Translations under genes and position numbers: made by a program
Assembly (NCBI RefSeq): GCF_947172395.1
Contig: NC_069093.1
Span: 7,723,561-7,787,560 of the forward strand
Source: Bicyclus anynana
Taxonomy: Eukaryota; Arthropoda; Insecta; Lepidoptera; Nymphalidae
Direction: 5' to 3'
DNA: 64,000 nucleotides
Notes under the pieces: model-generated
The model's input: the letters and a program-made list of their open reading frames with translations, nothing else
Told to the model about the DNA's origin: nothing
The model's database searches: none
Part shown: positions 45,759-56,826 of the stretch, piece after piece
How positions within the stretch are numbered: the first letter of the stretch is position 1
Layout of the letters: every line of letters starts with the position of its first letter

Positions 45759-45783
45759 TGTCATTGTCAGTTGTCAATTGTCA
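45759..45783. promoter_or_regulatory. TGTCA cluster upstream of NUDT6-like gene B, hit by LINE B
   Basis: TGTCA starts at 45759, 45765, 45772 and 45779 (spacing 6, 7 and 7 bp), about 205-230 bp before the putative start at 45988. The LINE B target duplication overlaps its left edge, so the element inserted into this tract. Confidence 0.45.
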
Positions 45784-45987
45784 TTTCTGGTTTCAGGATC
45801 AGGGTCAGGCTTCCTGTTTCTGAGGCTAAATATTCAAGTAGTCACTAAAGTGTAAACTTTAATTATTTAATTGTATTTGTATAAAATATAAATTCAAAAT
45901 CAAATCAAATAGTGTTGTGCTGTCTCTCGGAGTGTACCTGTGTACCGCCAAATTCTTTGGTGCTGTGATACAATATTGGGTTATAAA

Positions 45988-48900
45988 ATGCCTACACAAT
46001 ATATTTTGAAGAGAAATATTCTAAACAATATCTTAAGATTTTCGAGGTTAGGTTTGAAATTTCAATCCACAATACATTTCCAAACTCATATAGTTGACCG
46101 GGCATTTGAGGGTACGTGTCTGTGCAATTAATGAATTCCCCAATTTAATTGAGTTTAGACCAAGTTAATGATCTTCAAAGTATAAACTCAAACTTCAAAA
46201 TCCTTAATTAATACTAAATGTAAGTCAAAAAAACTTTAAAACCATAAATGATTAATGTTATAATCATGAATATCTTTTTTTAGCTTGAAATCTATTTCTC
46301 GTTTACCAATAAGGTTAGAAGGAAATAAATAGACAAGCAAGATCTTATCTTTCTTCATTTATTTGATCAACTCTGAACTCAAATCCATTGTGGGAATTTG
46401 GTAGACAAGGCTACTAGACACATATTTTGCAGACAACTATCAGAACCTAAACTACCTACCAGCGGCAAATAGTTCATGCAAGCCGATTCCCGCTGGGTTA
46501 CCTTTAAAAATCTGTGCATATTCATTATTGTACTGTATATATGAGGAGCTGGAATTTGTATCACACTATATAAATTTACTTTTCCTTGGGACAGCTTATC
46601 TTTATTTAAATTCCATCCTTCGCCACTGTTACCTACCCATTTATTATACTAAAAAAAAGAGGTAATGTTGGTGAGGTATAGGGGATAAGCTCTAGATCTA
46701 TTGAAATGATTTTGATAGGTTTTTTCCCAATTGAAAGCCACATTAATTGGAAACTTGGTATGTGGGTCATCTGCCCCACATAGCAAGGCACATCACATCT
46801 AGTAGTTCCAGTAATTATTGTTATTCTTTGTAATATTTTCCATTTACTCACTGATTTTTCAAATTTTTAGGAATTTCTCATTTACAAACTGCAGGTATCC
46901 TTCTATGCAATTCTTTGTTGGAGAAATAGATAGATTTAATGGAATTACTATTGATTCTACTTCACTTAAATGCTCAAAAGACATTTTTACAAAAACTTTA
47001 GCAGGTAAGCATTGTATATACTTTTATGTTATATTAAAAAATGTTTGTGATGTATTAATTCAAGCCTTTAGATCATAAACACTTAGGATTTTTAGACAGT
47101 TCTTTCAGAAACTTCTTTAATTACCACAGCATTAACTTGCTACCACCTTCAAAGTGATCGCATTGAGCATACTGAGAAGGTAGCAAGCACATACAATGTT
47201 ATTTTTCGCTTTTTAGTTTAGTAAAAACAACTTTATAATTTTGAAGTCGGTTGTATTTTTTTATTTTTCCATTTGTGTGATACCATGTTATAAGTGTAAA
47301 AAAAATTAAACATTTTGATTACAAGTCCTTAAACCACAACGTTATTTTCTTATCATTAGTAACTCAATACAATCAACCAAACCAATTTTAAAAATACTAC
47401 TTTAACCTTTACTCGCATACATCACTCCCCATTTACCCATATGAAATATGAACATTCGAAATCTTCTTTGTTTGTGGTGATAGTCATAACCCAAATAGAT
47501 GTAAAGTTCTATCAAAATAAACTAATCAAGTCCAATCACAAGATAGCAACTGTAAACCGCTGAGGAATTCCCTTAGCTGTCCTTCGTCTCCATCACCAGA
47601 CGTTTAATGACAATCACAACACATCTAGATGTAAAGTTGTCATCAACATCAAATACAAATTAATCAAGCCCAAACAACTAGGTGACTACTGTAAACCGTT
47701 GAGGAGTTCCCTTAACTGTTCCTCGTCTCCATCAACAGACCCTTGATGACAGTCACAATTATTCTAGATATAAAGTTCTCATCAATACAAATTAATTAAG
47801 TCCAAACACACACAAGGTAACTCTTCTCTCATCTGTGCTTCGGCTCCCTCATCAGATTGACACCAGACCTTCATTGAATTGTAGTGCCTTAAAATATTTA
47901 ATGAAAACATTAAGAAACTAGTTGCCCGTATAATTTTCAAAAGTTCCCTTCAATTTCTCCAGGATTCCATCATCAGATCCTGACATGATTACTATGGTAC
48001 CAAATTAAAAGTATACCCTTTCAAATAAAAATGACTTTTTCAAATCGGTTCAGACGTCTTCGAGTAATCAGTGAACATACATAAAAAAAAAAGATTCTGA
48101 CAAATTGATAACCTCCTCCTTTTTTTGAAGTTGGTTAAAAATATTAAATAAAGAAGTCGTGAAATGACATGCAATTCTACCTTCATTTCTAATTTGTTTG
48201 TTTGTAGACAATTCACATAAAGTATGGCTTTAGTACAATGTAATCCATAACAGTAATTTACCTTTTTACTTACATTTCAGAATCACTCAACAAATGGTCT
48301 TTAGAAGGCAGAAGGTGTATATGGTTCAAAATTCATATAGAAGACTCAAGTTATGTCCCTTTATTAGCACAAGTAAGTTTTTTAGTAAAAATTGAGTTAG
48401 TAGGTAATCTGCCATTTGTATTTATTCCGAATTGTAGGTGATATCTACACAGTGCCTTTCTTGATGAGTACTGTTTACCAACAAACAAATTAAAAATGAG
48501 GGTGTAAATCACTAGCCATTTCACACCTAATAATAATTATAACTGACTTGTTCTTAAATTAATGTAAATAAAATTGAATAATAAGCTTAGAACAATTAGA
48601 TATGGTTAATAAATTGTATATAACATTTTATAAACAAACCATACTTATCTGAAAAAACCGGGTTGACATCAGAAGCGTAACAATTATTGAATAAAAGTCC
48701 ATCCGGTCCAAACTCTAACAATTCCCACTAAGAACCCCTCTCCCCCCTCAAGGTCAGTCTCTGCCACCCTGAGTGGCAGAGAATGACCTTGAGTGAAGTC
48801 AAGGACTTCTGACAGATGTATGTAGGGTTAAAGACCTCGCTAACTGTTACCCCTCTGGCAGAGATTTAAAATCAATGATCTAACGCGGTTATAAAACGCG

Positions 48901-51900
48901 GTATATTAGTCTGTGTAAAAATTACGCATGTGTGTATTGCGAGTCAAAGGGACATGTCCCAAAATGGGCCTTTATTATTTATAATTAGCGGACGCCCGTG
49001 ACTTCGTCCGCGTGGAATTCAATGTAAACTTTCAAGCCCTATTTTACCACATTAGGGGTTAAATTTTGAATTACATTATATTTCGTATTTTTTTAATGAT
49101 TTATGAACAAACTTTTAAAACTGTTACTCTAAAAATGAAGGACTTTCCATACAAACTTTCAACCCCTATTTCACCCCCTTCTTATTTTATTTTCGCAATA
49201 TAAATTATCCTATAACCTTCTCCATATTATTATGGTCTCAAACCGAGCAAAAGTTGTGTTTGAATTCATTCAATAGTTTCAGCGTGATGCCCGAATAACA
49301 AAAAAGCACGGACAGACAGACAGACAAAAAATCGAAAAATTAAATATTTTTAGCTTCAGTATAGATTATGTGATGCCCCCGTCGTAAGTAAAATCCCAAA
49401 TAGCGAATTAATGTATAGAATTTGACCAGTTTTATTATAAGTATAGATTTATAAGTAGGTCGATAGTAGTATGCCCAGGAGTATGAAGAATAATTGTACC
49501 AAGTTTCGTTAAAATCCGTCGGGTAGTTTTTGTTTCTATAAAGAACATACAGACAGACAGACAGACAAAAATTTTACTGATTGCATTTTTGGCATCAGTA
49601 TCGACCACTATTTCTACGAAATATATTTCATGTACAGAATTGACCTCTCTACAGATTTATTATAAGTAGGTATAGATAATGAGTTTAAATGGGACTTCAA
49701 AATCAGAAAATAAACTAAAAAGCAAAAAATAGCATCGTACGTGCTACCTTCTGATCACTTTGAAAACGGTGCCAATACAGTGATGCATTAACTTAAGCCG
49801 TTTAAACCATAAAGTTGTACGATCTTCAGACAATTCTTTTCCATGGTTCTTTCAGAAACGAAAATTAATACGTGACTGGCTTGGCACCGCCTTCAAAGTG
49901 ATCAGAAGGTAGCACGTACGATGTTATTTTACATTTTTCAGTTTATTTTCTGATTTTGAAGTCGGTTCAATTTTTTTATGAAAATTTTTCATTATTACAT
50001 TTTTAGTGATAGGTATATGTTATAACCTAAATACTGACGGGCACCCGAATTTTTATGTATAAATAGAATTTATATTCCCTTTCTGTTCTTGACAATTATT
50101 AGGAGAGGAAAGAGAATATTGGGCATATTTAAAAGGAATGGCAAATATAATTTTTAAAATATTATACCTCAAATATTTTACAATACCTCAAATATTCGCA
50201 TTTACACAGCGGAGTCTAATGCCTACTCACTCCAAAAATCCTGTGTACATTGTTTGTAGATAATTATCATATATACTTATAGAGGGGACGTCTGACGAGG
50301 CCAGACGGGTGATCAGTCCTAATTAGGGACCATTCCACCCAATTCCCGTGGTAAAAGGACACAGGTTCACTGGTGTCTCGACAGTGTTCCCCCCTCAAAT
50401 CTTCCTGTAGCCTTCGTGAACCTAACAATATCCCCTATACTGAGATCTGTCAGGTCTACTTCATTTAATGTATCCTTACCTAGTAACTCCCATCTTACCA
50501 GCGCGAACATGGGACACTCAGCTATAAAGTGATAGCTGGTCTCCTCCTCACCACAACCTGGACATGATGAATCTTCTATGATTTTCATTATCTTCAAGTG
50601 TCTATTGAGCAGACAATGTCCAGTTGTCATGCCTGCTACCAGTGCTATGTTGGGTCTATATAGATAGATAATTATCATGTGTGTATTTTAAACAAATTGG
50701 TATTCTTAGAAAGGCTTTAATTTTCACCATGCCAGAGATGATTTTGTGATGATGTACAAATGGCTGCCTACGGAGTCCGAGCCAAACTTGCCACCACCAT
50801 GTCACACCAACCTTGGAGTCGGTGCTTTGGTTGTGAATGACAAACACCAGATGTTGGCTGTTTCTGAGAAACATTATGAATATCCACATTGGAAGCTCCC
50901 CGGTGGATTTGTAGAGAGAGGTAATTTATATTCATCATTATTTTAAAAAACAGTGTCAAAGTCAAAATTCATTTATTTCAAATAGGCTTAGTTTACAAGC
51001 TCTTTTGAAACGTCGGGTAGTGATATTAAACTTAAGATAATGGTGATAATAATTATTCGAAAACTTAAAATTAAAGTTACAAGGGTTCCAAACCCGCCTT
51101 GGTCTGAGAAGAGCCCATAACAAACTCAGCCAGGTTTATCCTTATTTAGTTTGTCACCATTTAACAATAGGTATATAAGTAGCCTGTCATGTAATACATT
51201 TCATTTCTAAGCAATTTTGTCGTTTACGTAATCATTGCAGGTCCATAATCATACACTATAATATGACTTTTCTATAAGCTTACGTTTAATAAAAACTTTG
51301 AACTTATTGAGAGACATGCCAGTGATTTCATGTGGCAGTTTATTATAAAAACGTATGCAATTGCCCTTAAAAGAATTGCTAATTTAAAAGCCTCTTATAG
51401 GTCCTCCTCCTTATAGGAGAGTGGAGTGGAGGATGGAGTTTAAACCCATCTCACTGCTCCAATGTGCTGGCGGGTTTACAGTGATATTGTTTCTCTTCCA
51501 TGATGATTTTTCAAGATGGCGGTTGAGGGAGAAAGGGTTGCAATCCTACAAACTGGGACATGACTTAAATAACCCTTCCTTGATATCTAAACAATAAATG
51601 CAAGACCAAATGTAAATTTTAAATGAATATAATAGAGCTTTTTCTGAATAAATTAATTTTGACTTTGACCAAAATAAGGTGACCCATAAGTAAAATAAAA
51701 TATATTGTATTAATAATATTAATTGATTATGAAACACGGCTAAAACTAACACACGTGATCGAAGTATGCCCGACTAGTTTCGAACCCATACGGGGCCCTT
51801 AGTCATGATCTAGTTCTTGCATCGCGGCACAATCCAAACTGCGAAGCGGCTGCGCGACGCGCTGCTGCTCGCATTGCGTGCTGGGAAAGGGGTTGAGTGG

Positions 51901-52864
51901 TGGGGAGTGAAGGGTTCCGTTACGCTCTCCGACGGTTCATTAATGTCATCTTCATTAGACTCGTCTTCTTGTAAGCAAACCGAACTAACGCTATCTTGTT
52001 CCAAGTTTGTTGTATGTGACAATGAAGGAAATAGCGGTTCCCACGCTGTGGGCAGCAATCATCCATGATCCCGATTAAAACGAAACTAGTCGGGCATACT
52101 CCGACCTAATATCACGTGAGTTTTAGCCGTTTTTCATAATCAATTAATATGACTAACACTCACGATAGTTTAAATTCTATAAATATAGTATTAAAGTAAA
52201 AATTACTGTAAATATAGAATTTATTATGTAGGTAACAATGGAACTATCTCACAATTTAAAAGTTATGAACTTAGAGGAAGCTTTAGTATTAGATTGTATG
52301 TTTTCTACTTAAGTATAGTGCGCGCCAAACTTCGAGCCCGCTCTGAACACCAGACGGATGATGTACAAAAACGTTTCCCTTATCAGTTCGGCGTGTTGCG
52401 ACTTCAGAGCGAACTAGAAATTTGTTGCATACTATATTTAATTTAATTAATTAATTATTGAAAACAATACTTTTTAATTTTCTGAAACAGGAGAAGACAT
52501 AGTGTCTGCAGCCAAACGAGAAGTCAAAGAAGAAACAGGCGTGGACTCACGTTTCTTATCACTGATCACATTCAGGCACACACACAACATGATGTATGGT
52601 AACTCTGATATCTACATGCTCCTTATGATGAGAGCATTGACGGAGCAAATACATTTGTCGGAAAGGGAAGTGAAGGACTGTCGATGGATGAATATAGATG
52701 AATATATAAACCATCCACATGTGCATTCTTTTAATAGATGGGTCATAAAACAAGCCCTCGGTTGTAAAGACAGAAATATAAAATTGGATATACAAAAGAA
52801 AACAGTTCAATGGGCAACTAATACAAGGATTATGGACTTCTTATGTGTTACTGACTATGATTGA
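45988..52864 (+). CDS. NUDT6: NUDT6-like Nudix hydrolase, tandem copy B
   Basis: Certain exons are 46895-47004, 48281-48372, 50710-50920 and 52491-52864, with intron phases 1, 0 and 1 as in copy A. EIDRFNGI opens the pre-Nudix domain. The Nudix box GFVERGE-x7-REVKEETGV is intact and split by an intron. A possible first exon, 45988-46046 (ATG, MPTQYILKRNILNNILRFSR, donor GTTAGG), joins in frame to 46895 and gives 281 aa with a basic, amphipathic, presequence-like start. Without it, ATG 46905 gives 258 aa. The donor is weak and another (GTACGT near 46110) would be out of frame, so exon 1 is uncertain. Introns contain MITEs, Helitrons and LINE ends. The C-terminus differs from copy A. Candidate AATAAA at 53082. 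Confidence 0.83.
47080..47263. mobile_element. MITE half (GAAGTCGGTT family) in intron 1 of gene B
   Basis: It shares GAACCTTC-type inner blocks and the TTTTGAAGTCGGTTGTATTTTT end with the full copy at 49684-49978. Confidence 0.6.
47400..48140 (-). repeat. 131-bp repeat element, inverted copy, about two units
   Basis: TGTAAACCG(C/T)TGAGGA(A/G)TTCCCTT recurs at about 47551 and 47692, with CATCTAGATG between. The outer flank CGAGTAATC...GATAACCTCCTCC (48060-48120) equals 6816-6870 inverted. Confidence 0.65.
48460..48700. mobile_element. Repeat block shared with 56285-56540
   Basis: AAATCACTAGCCATTTCACA and GAACAATTAGATATG blocks match 56290-56400. The partner half (AAATGACATGC...CATTTCTAATTTG) lies at 48165-48230, on the other side of exon 2. 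Confidence 0.45.
48747..48793. repeat. Hairpin with 18-20-bp arms
   Basis: CTCAAGGTCA...CTCTGCCA pairs with TGGCAGAG...TGACCTTGAG, apart from a 2-bp mismatch, around a CCCTGAG loop. Confidence 0.7.
48985..49447 (-). mobile_element. Complete-ended Helitron in intron 2 of gene B
   Basis: On the minus strand it begins TCTATACTTATAATAAAAC, ends with the CGGACG/CGTCCGC hairpin and CTAA (a CTRR variant), and is flanked by A and T. Confidence 0.7.
49450..49678 (-). mobile_element. Helitron fragment
   Basis: 5' end TCTATACCTACTTATAATAAATC on the minus strand (49676 leftward), with a GACAGACAGACAGACA block shared with 28162-28400. No CTRR end. Confidence 0.5.
49684..49978. mobile_element. Complete fold-back MITE (GAAGTCGGTT family)
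   Basis: Ends GGGACTTCAAAATCAGAAAA and TTTTCTGATTTTGAAGTCGG are inverted copies, and the inner CGTACGTGCTACCTTCTGATC / GATCAGAAGGTAGCACGTACG pair extends the stem. About 295 bp; intronic. Confidence 0.8.
50271..50664 (-). mobile_element. 5'-truncated LINE with 14-bp target duplication
   Basis: TAGATAATTATCAT flanks it at 50257-50270 and 50665-50678. The minus-strand frame ending at 50367 encodes TTGHCLLNRHL, CPGCGEEETSYHFIAEC, a C-terminal CCHC-type LINE tail. It lies just upstream of exon 3 of gene B, antisense. Confidence 0.85.
50955..51420 (-). mobile_element. LINE/SINE 3' tail (AAATGAATTTTGACTTTG family)
   Basis: The left end, read on minus, is the GCCTATTTGAAATAAATG tail. The body includes GAGAAGAGCCCA and AAACTCAGCC, repeated at 63070-63260. 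No coding part. Confidence 0.5.
51719..52147. mobile_element. 429-bp TIR element in intron 3 of gene B
   Basis: Ends TTAATTGATTATGAAA and TTTCATAATCAATTAA are perfect inverted copies. The similarity continues about 65 bp (AACGGCTAAAACT, GTATGCCCGACTAGTTTCG). The interior is more GC-rich and has short open frames on both strands with no known domain. Superfamily not determined. Confidence 0.75.
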
Positions 52865-53366
52865 TATCATCACAATAATTTGTGATATATGTTAATAATG
52901 TAAATATTTATTTAAAATGATAATAATATACAATTGTGTAAGTTTCGTCGTTTCATTAATCAGGTTTCACACATATACATAAGTAAATGGGCTTCACGTG
53001 AAATTTTCGAAAGGACAATAATCATAAAAGTATAACTAACAATTAATATTGAGTACTATAAAAGTAGGTACAGACAGAAAAAATAAATAGTTTTAAAATG
53101 TGGCTAGTTACCTCCCTACCGACAAAAACGTACCGCCAAGCGATTTAGCGTTCCGGTACGTTGTCGTGTAGAAACCGAAAAGGGGTGTGGATTTTCATAC
53201 TCCTAACAAGTTAGCCCACTTCCATCTTAGACTGCATCATCACTTACCATCAGGTGAGATTATCAAGGACTAACTTGTAAAGAATAAAAAAAAAAAGTTA
53301 ATACCTACATAATATAAAAAATCAGTCGGACGTCCTTATTCATCTTCACTTCCGTTTGTTTTATAA
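52865..53366. mobile_element. Downstream flank of gene B with family D repeat
   Basis: 53100-53300 carries the ACAAGTTAGCCC and CTTACCATCAGGTGAGATT blocks, found inverted at 4300-4480 and forward at 55870-55945, followed by an A-rich tail. The rest is the 3' UTR of gene B and AT-rich spacer. Confidence 0.5.
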
Positions 53367-53600
53367 CTAGCGGACGCCCGCGACTTCGATCGCGTGGAAT
53401 TCAGTTTTACACAAATCCCACGGGAACCTTGGATTTTTCTGGGATGAAAAGTATCCTATGTGTTAATCCAGAGTGGAACTATTTCCATTCCAAATTTTAG
53501 CCAAATTGCTTTAGTATCCGCAGCGTAAAGGAGGAACAAACATACACACACTTACACACAAACTTTCGTTTTTATAATATTAGTGTGGTTGTGTGATACC
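53367..53600 (-). mobile_element. Helitron, 3' end intact, 5' end decayed
   Basis: CTAG (53367-53370) and CGGACGCCCGCGACTTCG begin it after A. The opposite end TATAATATTAGTGTGG is a degenerate TCTATACTAATATTATA. Confidence 0.65.
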
Positions 53601-53640
53601 CGTGCGAAGCCGGAGCGGGCCTATGTTATGCTATCTAGTA

Positions 53641-53826
53641 TCTATACTAATATTATAAAGCTGAAGAGTTTGTTTGTTTGTTTGATTGAACGCGCTTATC
53701 TCAGGAATTACTGGTACGATTTGAAAAATTCTTTCAGTGTTAGATAGCCCATTTATCGAGGAAGGCTATAGGCCATATATTATCCCCATATTCCTACAGG
53801 AACGGGAACCACGCGGCGTCAGCTAG
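53641..53826 (+). mobile_element. Small complete-ended Helitron (186 bp)
   Basis: TCTATACTAATATTATAAAG at the start, GCGGCGTCAGCTAG at the end, flanked by A and T. Family members are truncated at 2230 and 21102. Confidence 0.75.
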
Positions 53827-53911
53827 TGTTTTTATATACAACATTCACAGTTTTTTGTAGTGTATTTAGTATCAGCATTGCACCCGTGCAAAGCCGGGGC
53901 GGATCGCTAGT
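53827..53911 (+). mobile_element. Fragment ending GGGGCGGATCGCTAG
   Basis: CACCCGTGCAAAGCC and CTAG (53907-53910) before T resemble another Helitron subfamily end. A related CCGTGCGAAGCCGGAGCGGG lies at 53600-53620. Confidence 0.45.
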
Positions 53912-54199
53912 TATACTTATAAAGCTCCCTCTTAATATTTATTATTTATTTATTTGTAATGCCAACAATGACAGCAGAAAACCTTATATATAAATCAGTT
54001 ACAAAATTCTTGGACTACTGCAGCCATTTTTTACAGGCATTCACAGCACTGCAGAGTCCGGTTAAAAACTTAAAGGTTCCGGTTAAACTCTTCAATCACT
54101 CTATCTATTAAAAATATCGCATCAAAATCCGTTGCGTAGATTTAAAGATTTAAGCATACATAGGGACATAGGGATATAGGAACAGAGACATCGATTTTT

Positions 54200-54600
54200 T
54201 TTATAACCTACTTCAAAATAGTTTTTTTTGTACGTATGTTATGCGATTACTCGAGGATGCCTGGACCGAGTTGGATAATTCTATTTTGTTTGAAAGGGTA
54301 TAGATAGGGTGATGATGGGATCCTGGAGAAATCGAAGGAAACTTTCAAAAGAAATAGTAATGAATCGCCTCAGTCATGTACAATACGTACCTTGTGATTG
54401 GATTTGATTGAACGTGGATCCACCAGGATGGGTTTGACTATCATTAGAGGTCTGACGGTGGAGACGAAGGACAGTTAATGGAATTCCTCAACTGTTTATA
54501 GTAGCTACCTTGTGATTGGGTTTCACTAATTTGTTTTGATGAGGACTTTCCACCCATATGGGTTGTAACTGTCATTAGGAGTAATGGATTGTAACGTAAT
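54200..54600 (+). repeat. 131-bp repeat element, about two units
   Basis: The left flank (GATTACTCGAGGATGCC) and units with TACCTTGTGATTGG at 54390 and 54508 match the copies at 6816 and 47400. Confidence 0.6.
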
Positions 54601-54652
54601 TCGGCGAAACATTTCTTGTCTAGATCTATATCTAGTAAGACTACACTAAAAA

Positions 54653-55003
54653 TGAAAAAAAAAAATTAAATCTTCAAAAATATAAAATGTACCGACTAAA
54701 CTAAAAAGCGACAAATAACATCCATATTATGTTGCTGCTGCTTTGCTGTTTTACTTTCTGATTAATTTGAAGGCGGTGCTAAGCCTAAGTGTTGATTTAA
54801 GAAGCCGTTTCTGAAAGACTGTCTGAAAAAGCTAAATCCTTATCATATCTTTATATGGCTTGAATTAATACATCATCGGGTTAGCACCGCCTTCAAATTG
54901 ATCAGTAGGTAATAACAAACAGCAAAGCAGCAGTGCCATAATATGATGTTATTTATCGCTTTTTAGTTTAGTCAGTATGTTTTTGAAGACGGTTTAGTTT
55001 TTT
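54653..55003. mobile_element. Fold-back MITE (GAAGTCGGTT family), diverged copy
   Basis: It pairs inner blocks GAAGGCGGTGCTAA and TTAGCACCGCCTTC, and GCTGCTTTGCTGTT with AACAGCAAAGCAGC, across about 350 bp. Confidence 0.7.
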
Positions 55004-55522
55004 AAACAAGAGAAATCTATATGTTGGTAAGTATTATAGGTACTTACCTACTTAAAGAACAAGTAGGTACTCATTCAAGAATCTAAGGTTTGATTTACTT
55101 ACTCTAAAATACTGATTTTTCATTCGTATAATAGATGAGGAAAAATATATTAAACTAGTCTTAAAAAGTAGGTAATTTATATGCGGTATGTCAATAAATT
55201 TATCGATACGATACCGTTGCTATAACTAGATGCCTTGGCGCCTATCAATACCCTAGTATTTTAGCAGAAATTATGAGAATGACGCTTCGATTTACACAAG
55301 CTAAAGTGTTTTTCAGATAGCATGGGCACGGTGACAGTTCGTTTGACTCTCGAAAGTTTGCCGCAATTCACGATATACTGTCAAGTGTCACCATACCCAC
55401 CCATATCTGAAAACCACTTTAATAAACGCATATAAGATATTCTTACCCTGTGGCGTCACTAATTGTGTATGTATAATGTATTTTAGTTCAGTACGAACAA
55501 TTTTTGGGCGGTAAATCCAAAA

Positions 55523-55819
55523 GAAGAGCCGTGATAGCCCAGTGGATATGACCTCTGCCTCCGATTCCGAAGGTGTGGGTTCGAACTTTTCAGTTTCAAC
55601 TTTTCAGTTCAGTTTGTGCATTTTAAGAAATTAAATATCACGTGTCTCAATCGGTGAAGAAAAACATCGTGAGAAAACCTACATACCAGAGAATTATCTT
55701 AATTCTCTGTGTGAAGTCTGCCAATCCGCATTGGGCCAGCGTGGTGGACTAATGGCCTTACCCCTCTCATTCTGAGAGGAGACTCGAGCTCAGCAGTGAG
55801 CCGAATATGGGTTGATGAC
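55523..55819 (+). mobile_element. SINE family A with perfect 12-bp target duplication
   Basis: GTAAATCCAAAA is present at 55511-55522 and 55820-55831. The head has TAGCCCAGTGG and GGTTCGAAC (pol III boxes). The right end is the conserved CCATATTCGG-inverse block. It is the best-delimited copy of this family here. Confidence 0.9.
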
Positions 55820-55869
55820 GTAAATCCAAAAATTGTTTGTACTTGTGTTTGACTAAAATACTTAAGTAG

Positions 55870-55945
55870 TCCGAACTCTCATCATCATCACTTACCATCG
55901 GGTGAGATTGTAGTCAAGGGCTAACTTGTAAAGAAAAAAAAAGAA
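55870..55945 (+). mobile_element. Family D repeat tail
   Basis: CATCATCACTTACCATCGGG and AGGGCTAACTTGTAAAG then a poly-A run, as at 53220-53290. Confidence 0.5.
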
Positions 55946-56162
55946 CTAGTCCTTAGGGCAAACTGGGTACGGTTGAAATAGAGCCAATGTCTCGTAAACG
56001 GTTACACGGGGAGTCAGGCTTGCAATGAGACAACGAAGCAGATGAGAGGTCAGAACACGAATTACCAAAAGTAAGTATTTAATGAATCCAGTTTATGAAG
56101 TAGCTGTATACATTTAACGATTTATCAAACAAAAGTTTTTATAATAAAACATCCTTTAGATA

Positions 56163-56288
56163 TCATCATTACCAACCCATATTCGGCTCACTGCTGAGGA
56201 CGAGTCTCCTCTCAGAATGAAAGGTAGGCCAATAGTCCACCACGCTGGCCCAATGTGGATTGCCAGACTTCACACACGTAGAGAATTA
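56163..56288 (-). mobile_element. SINE family A, partial
   Basis: Only the tail half (AACCCATATTCGGCTCACTG to the TTCACACACGTAGAGAATT block) is present, without the tRNA-like head. Confidence 0.65.
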
Positions 56289-56540
56289 GGGTTTAAATCG
56301 CTAGTCATTTCACACTCAATAATAATTCTAATTGACTTTTTCTTAAATAATAAAAATTAGAACAAATAGATATACCTAGTTATTATAGGTACTTTGAATA
56401 ACATTTTGTAAAAAGACAATGCCTATATAATTTAAAATAAATAAGTTATGAAATGACATGCCTTTTCGTACATTTCTAACTTCATTTCTAATTTGTTTAT
56501 TGGTAAACTGCACATCAAGTAAGGCTGTAGTAGGTATAGT
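56289..56540. mobile_element. Repeat block shared with 48160-48700
   Basis: Blocks from both sides of gene B exon 2 occur here side by side: CTAGTCATTTCACA first, then AAATGACATGC and CATTTCTAATTTG. The end pairs imperfectly with the start of the 48-kb copy (an ACAAATTA-type inverted end), suggesting a MITE. Confidence 0.45.
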
Positions 56541-56826
56541 AGGTAGGTAGGTAGGTGCCTGAAACTGCCTCTTTTAGATTTTACCATCACAGTCATTTAT
56601 TTTATAAAATAATCAATAATCAATATAGGTATATTATTTTTATTATAATAATATGTATATAAATATGATTAATAATAATTTAAAGCAATTTATTAGGTCT
56701 TACTAAACGTGACTCTTCTAGTCTACTCATACATACAACATATTAATTGTTACGATTATCATTAAGTACAATACAAAATAAAACAATACACGAAATCACA
56801 ATTTAATACTGTTTCCACTGTCCGCG

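Noticed and set aside
51810..52068. Two overlapping ~82-codon frames on opposite strands
   Set aside because: Inside a TIR element, with no domain resemblance; antisense shadows of each other.
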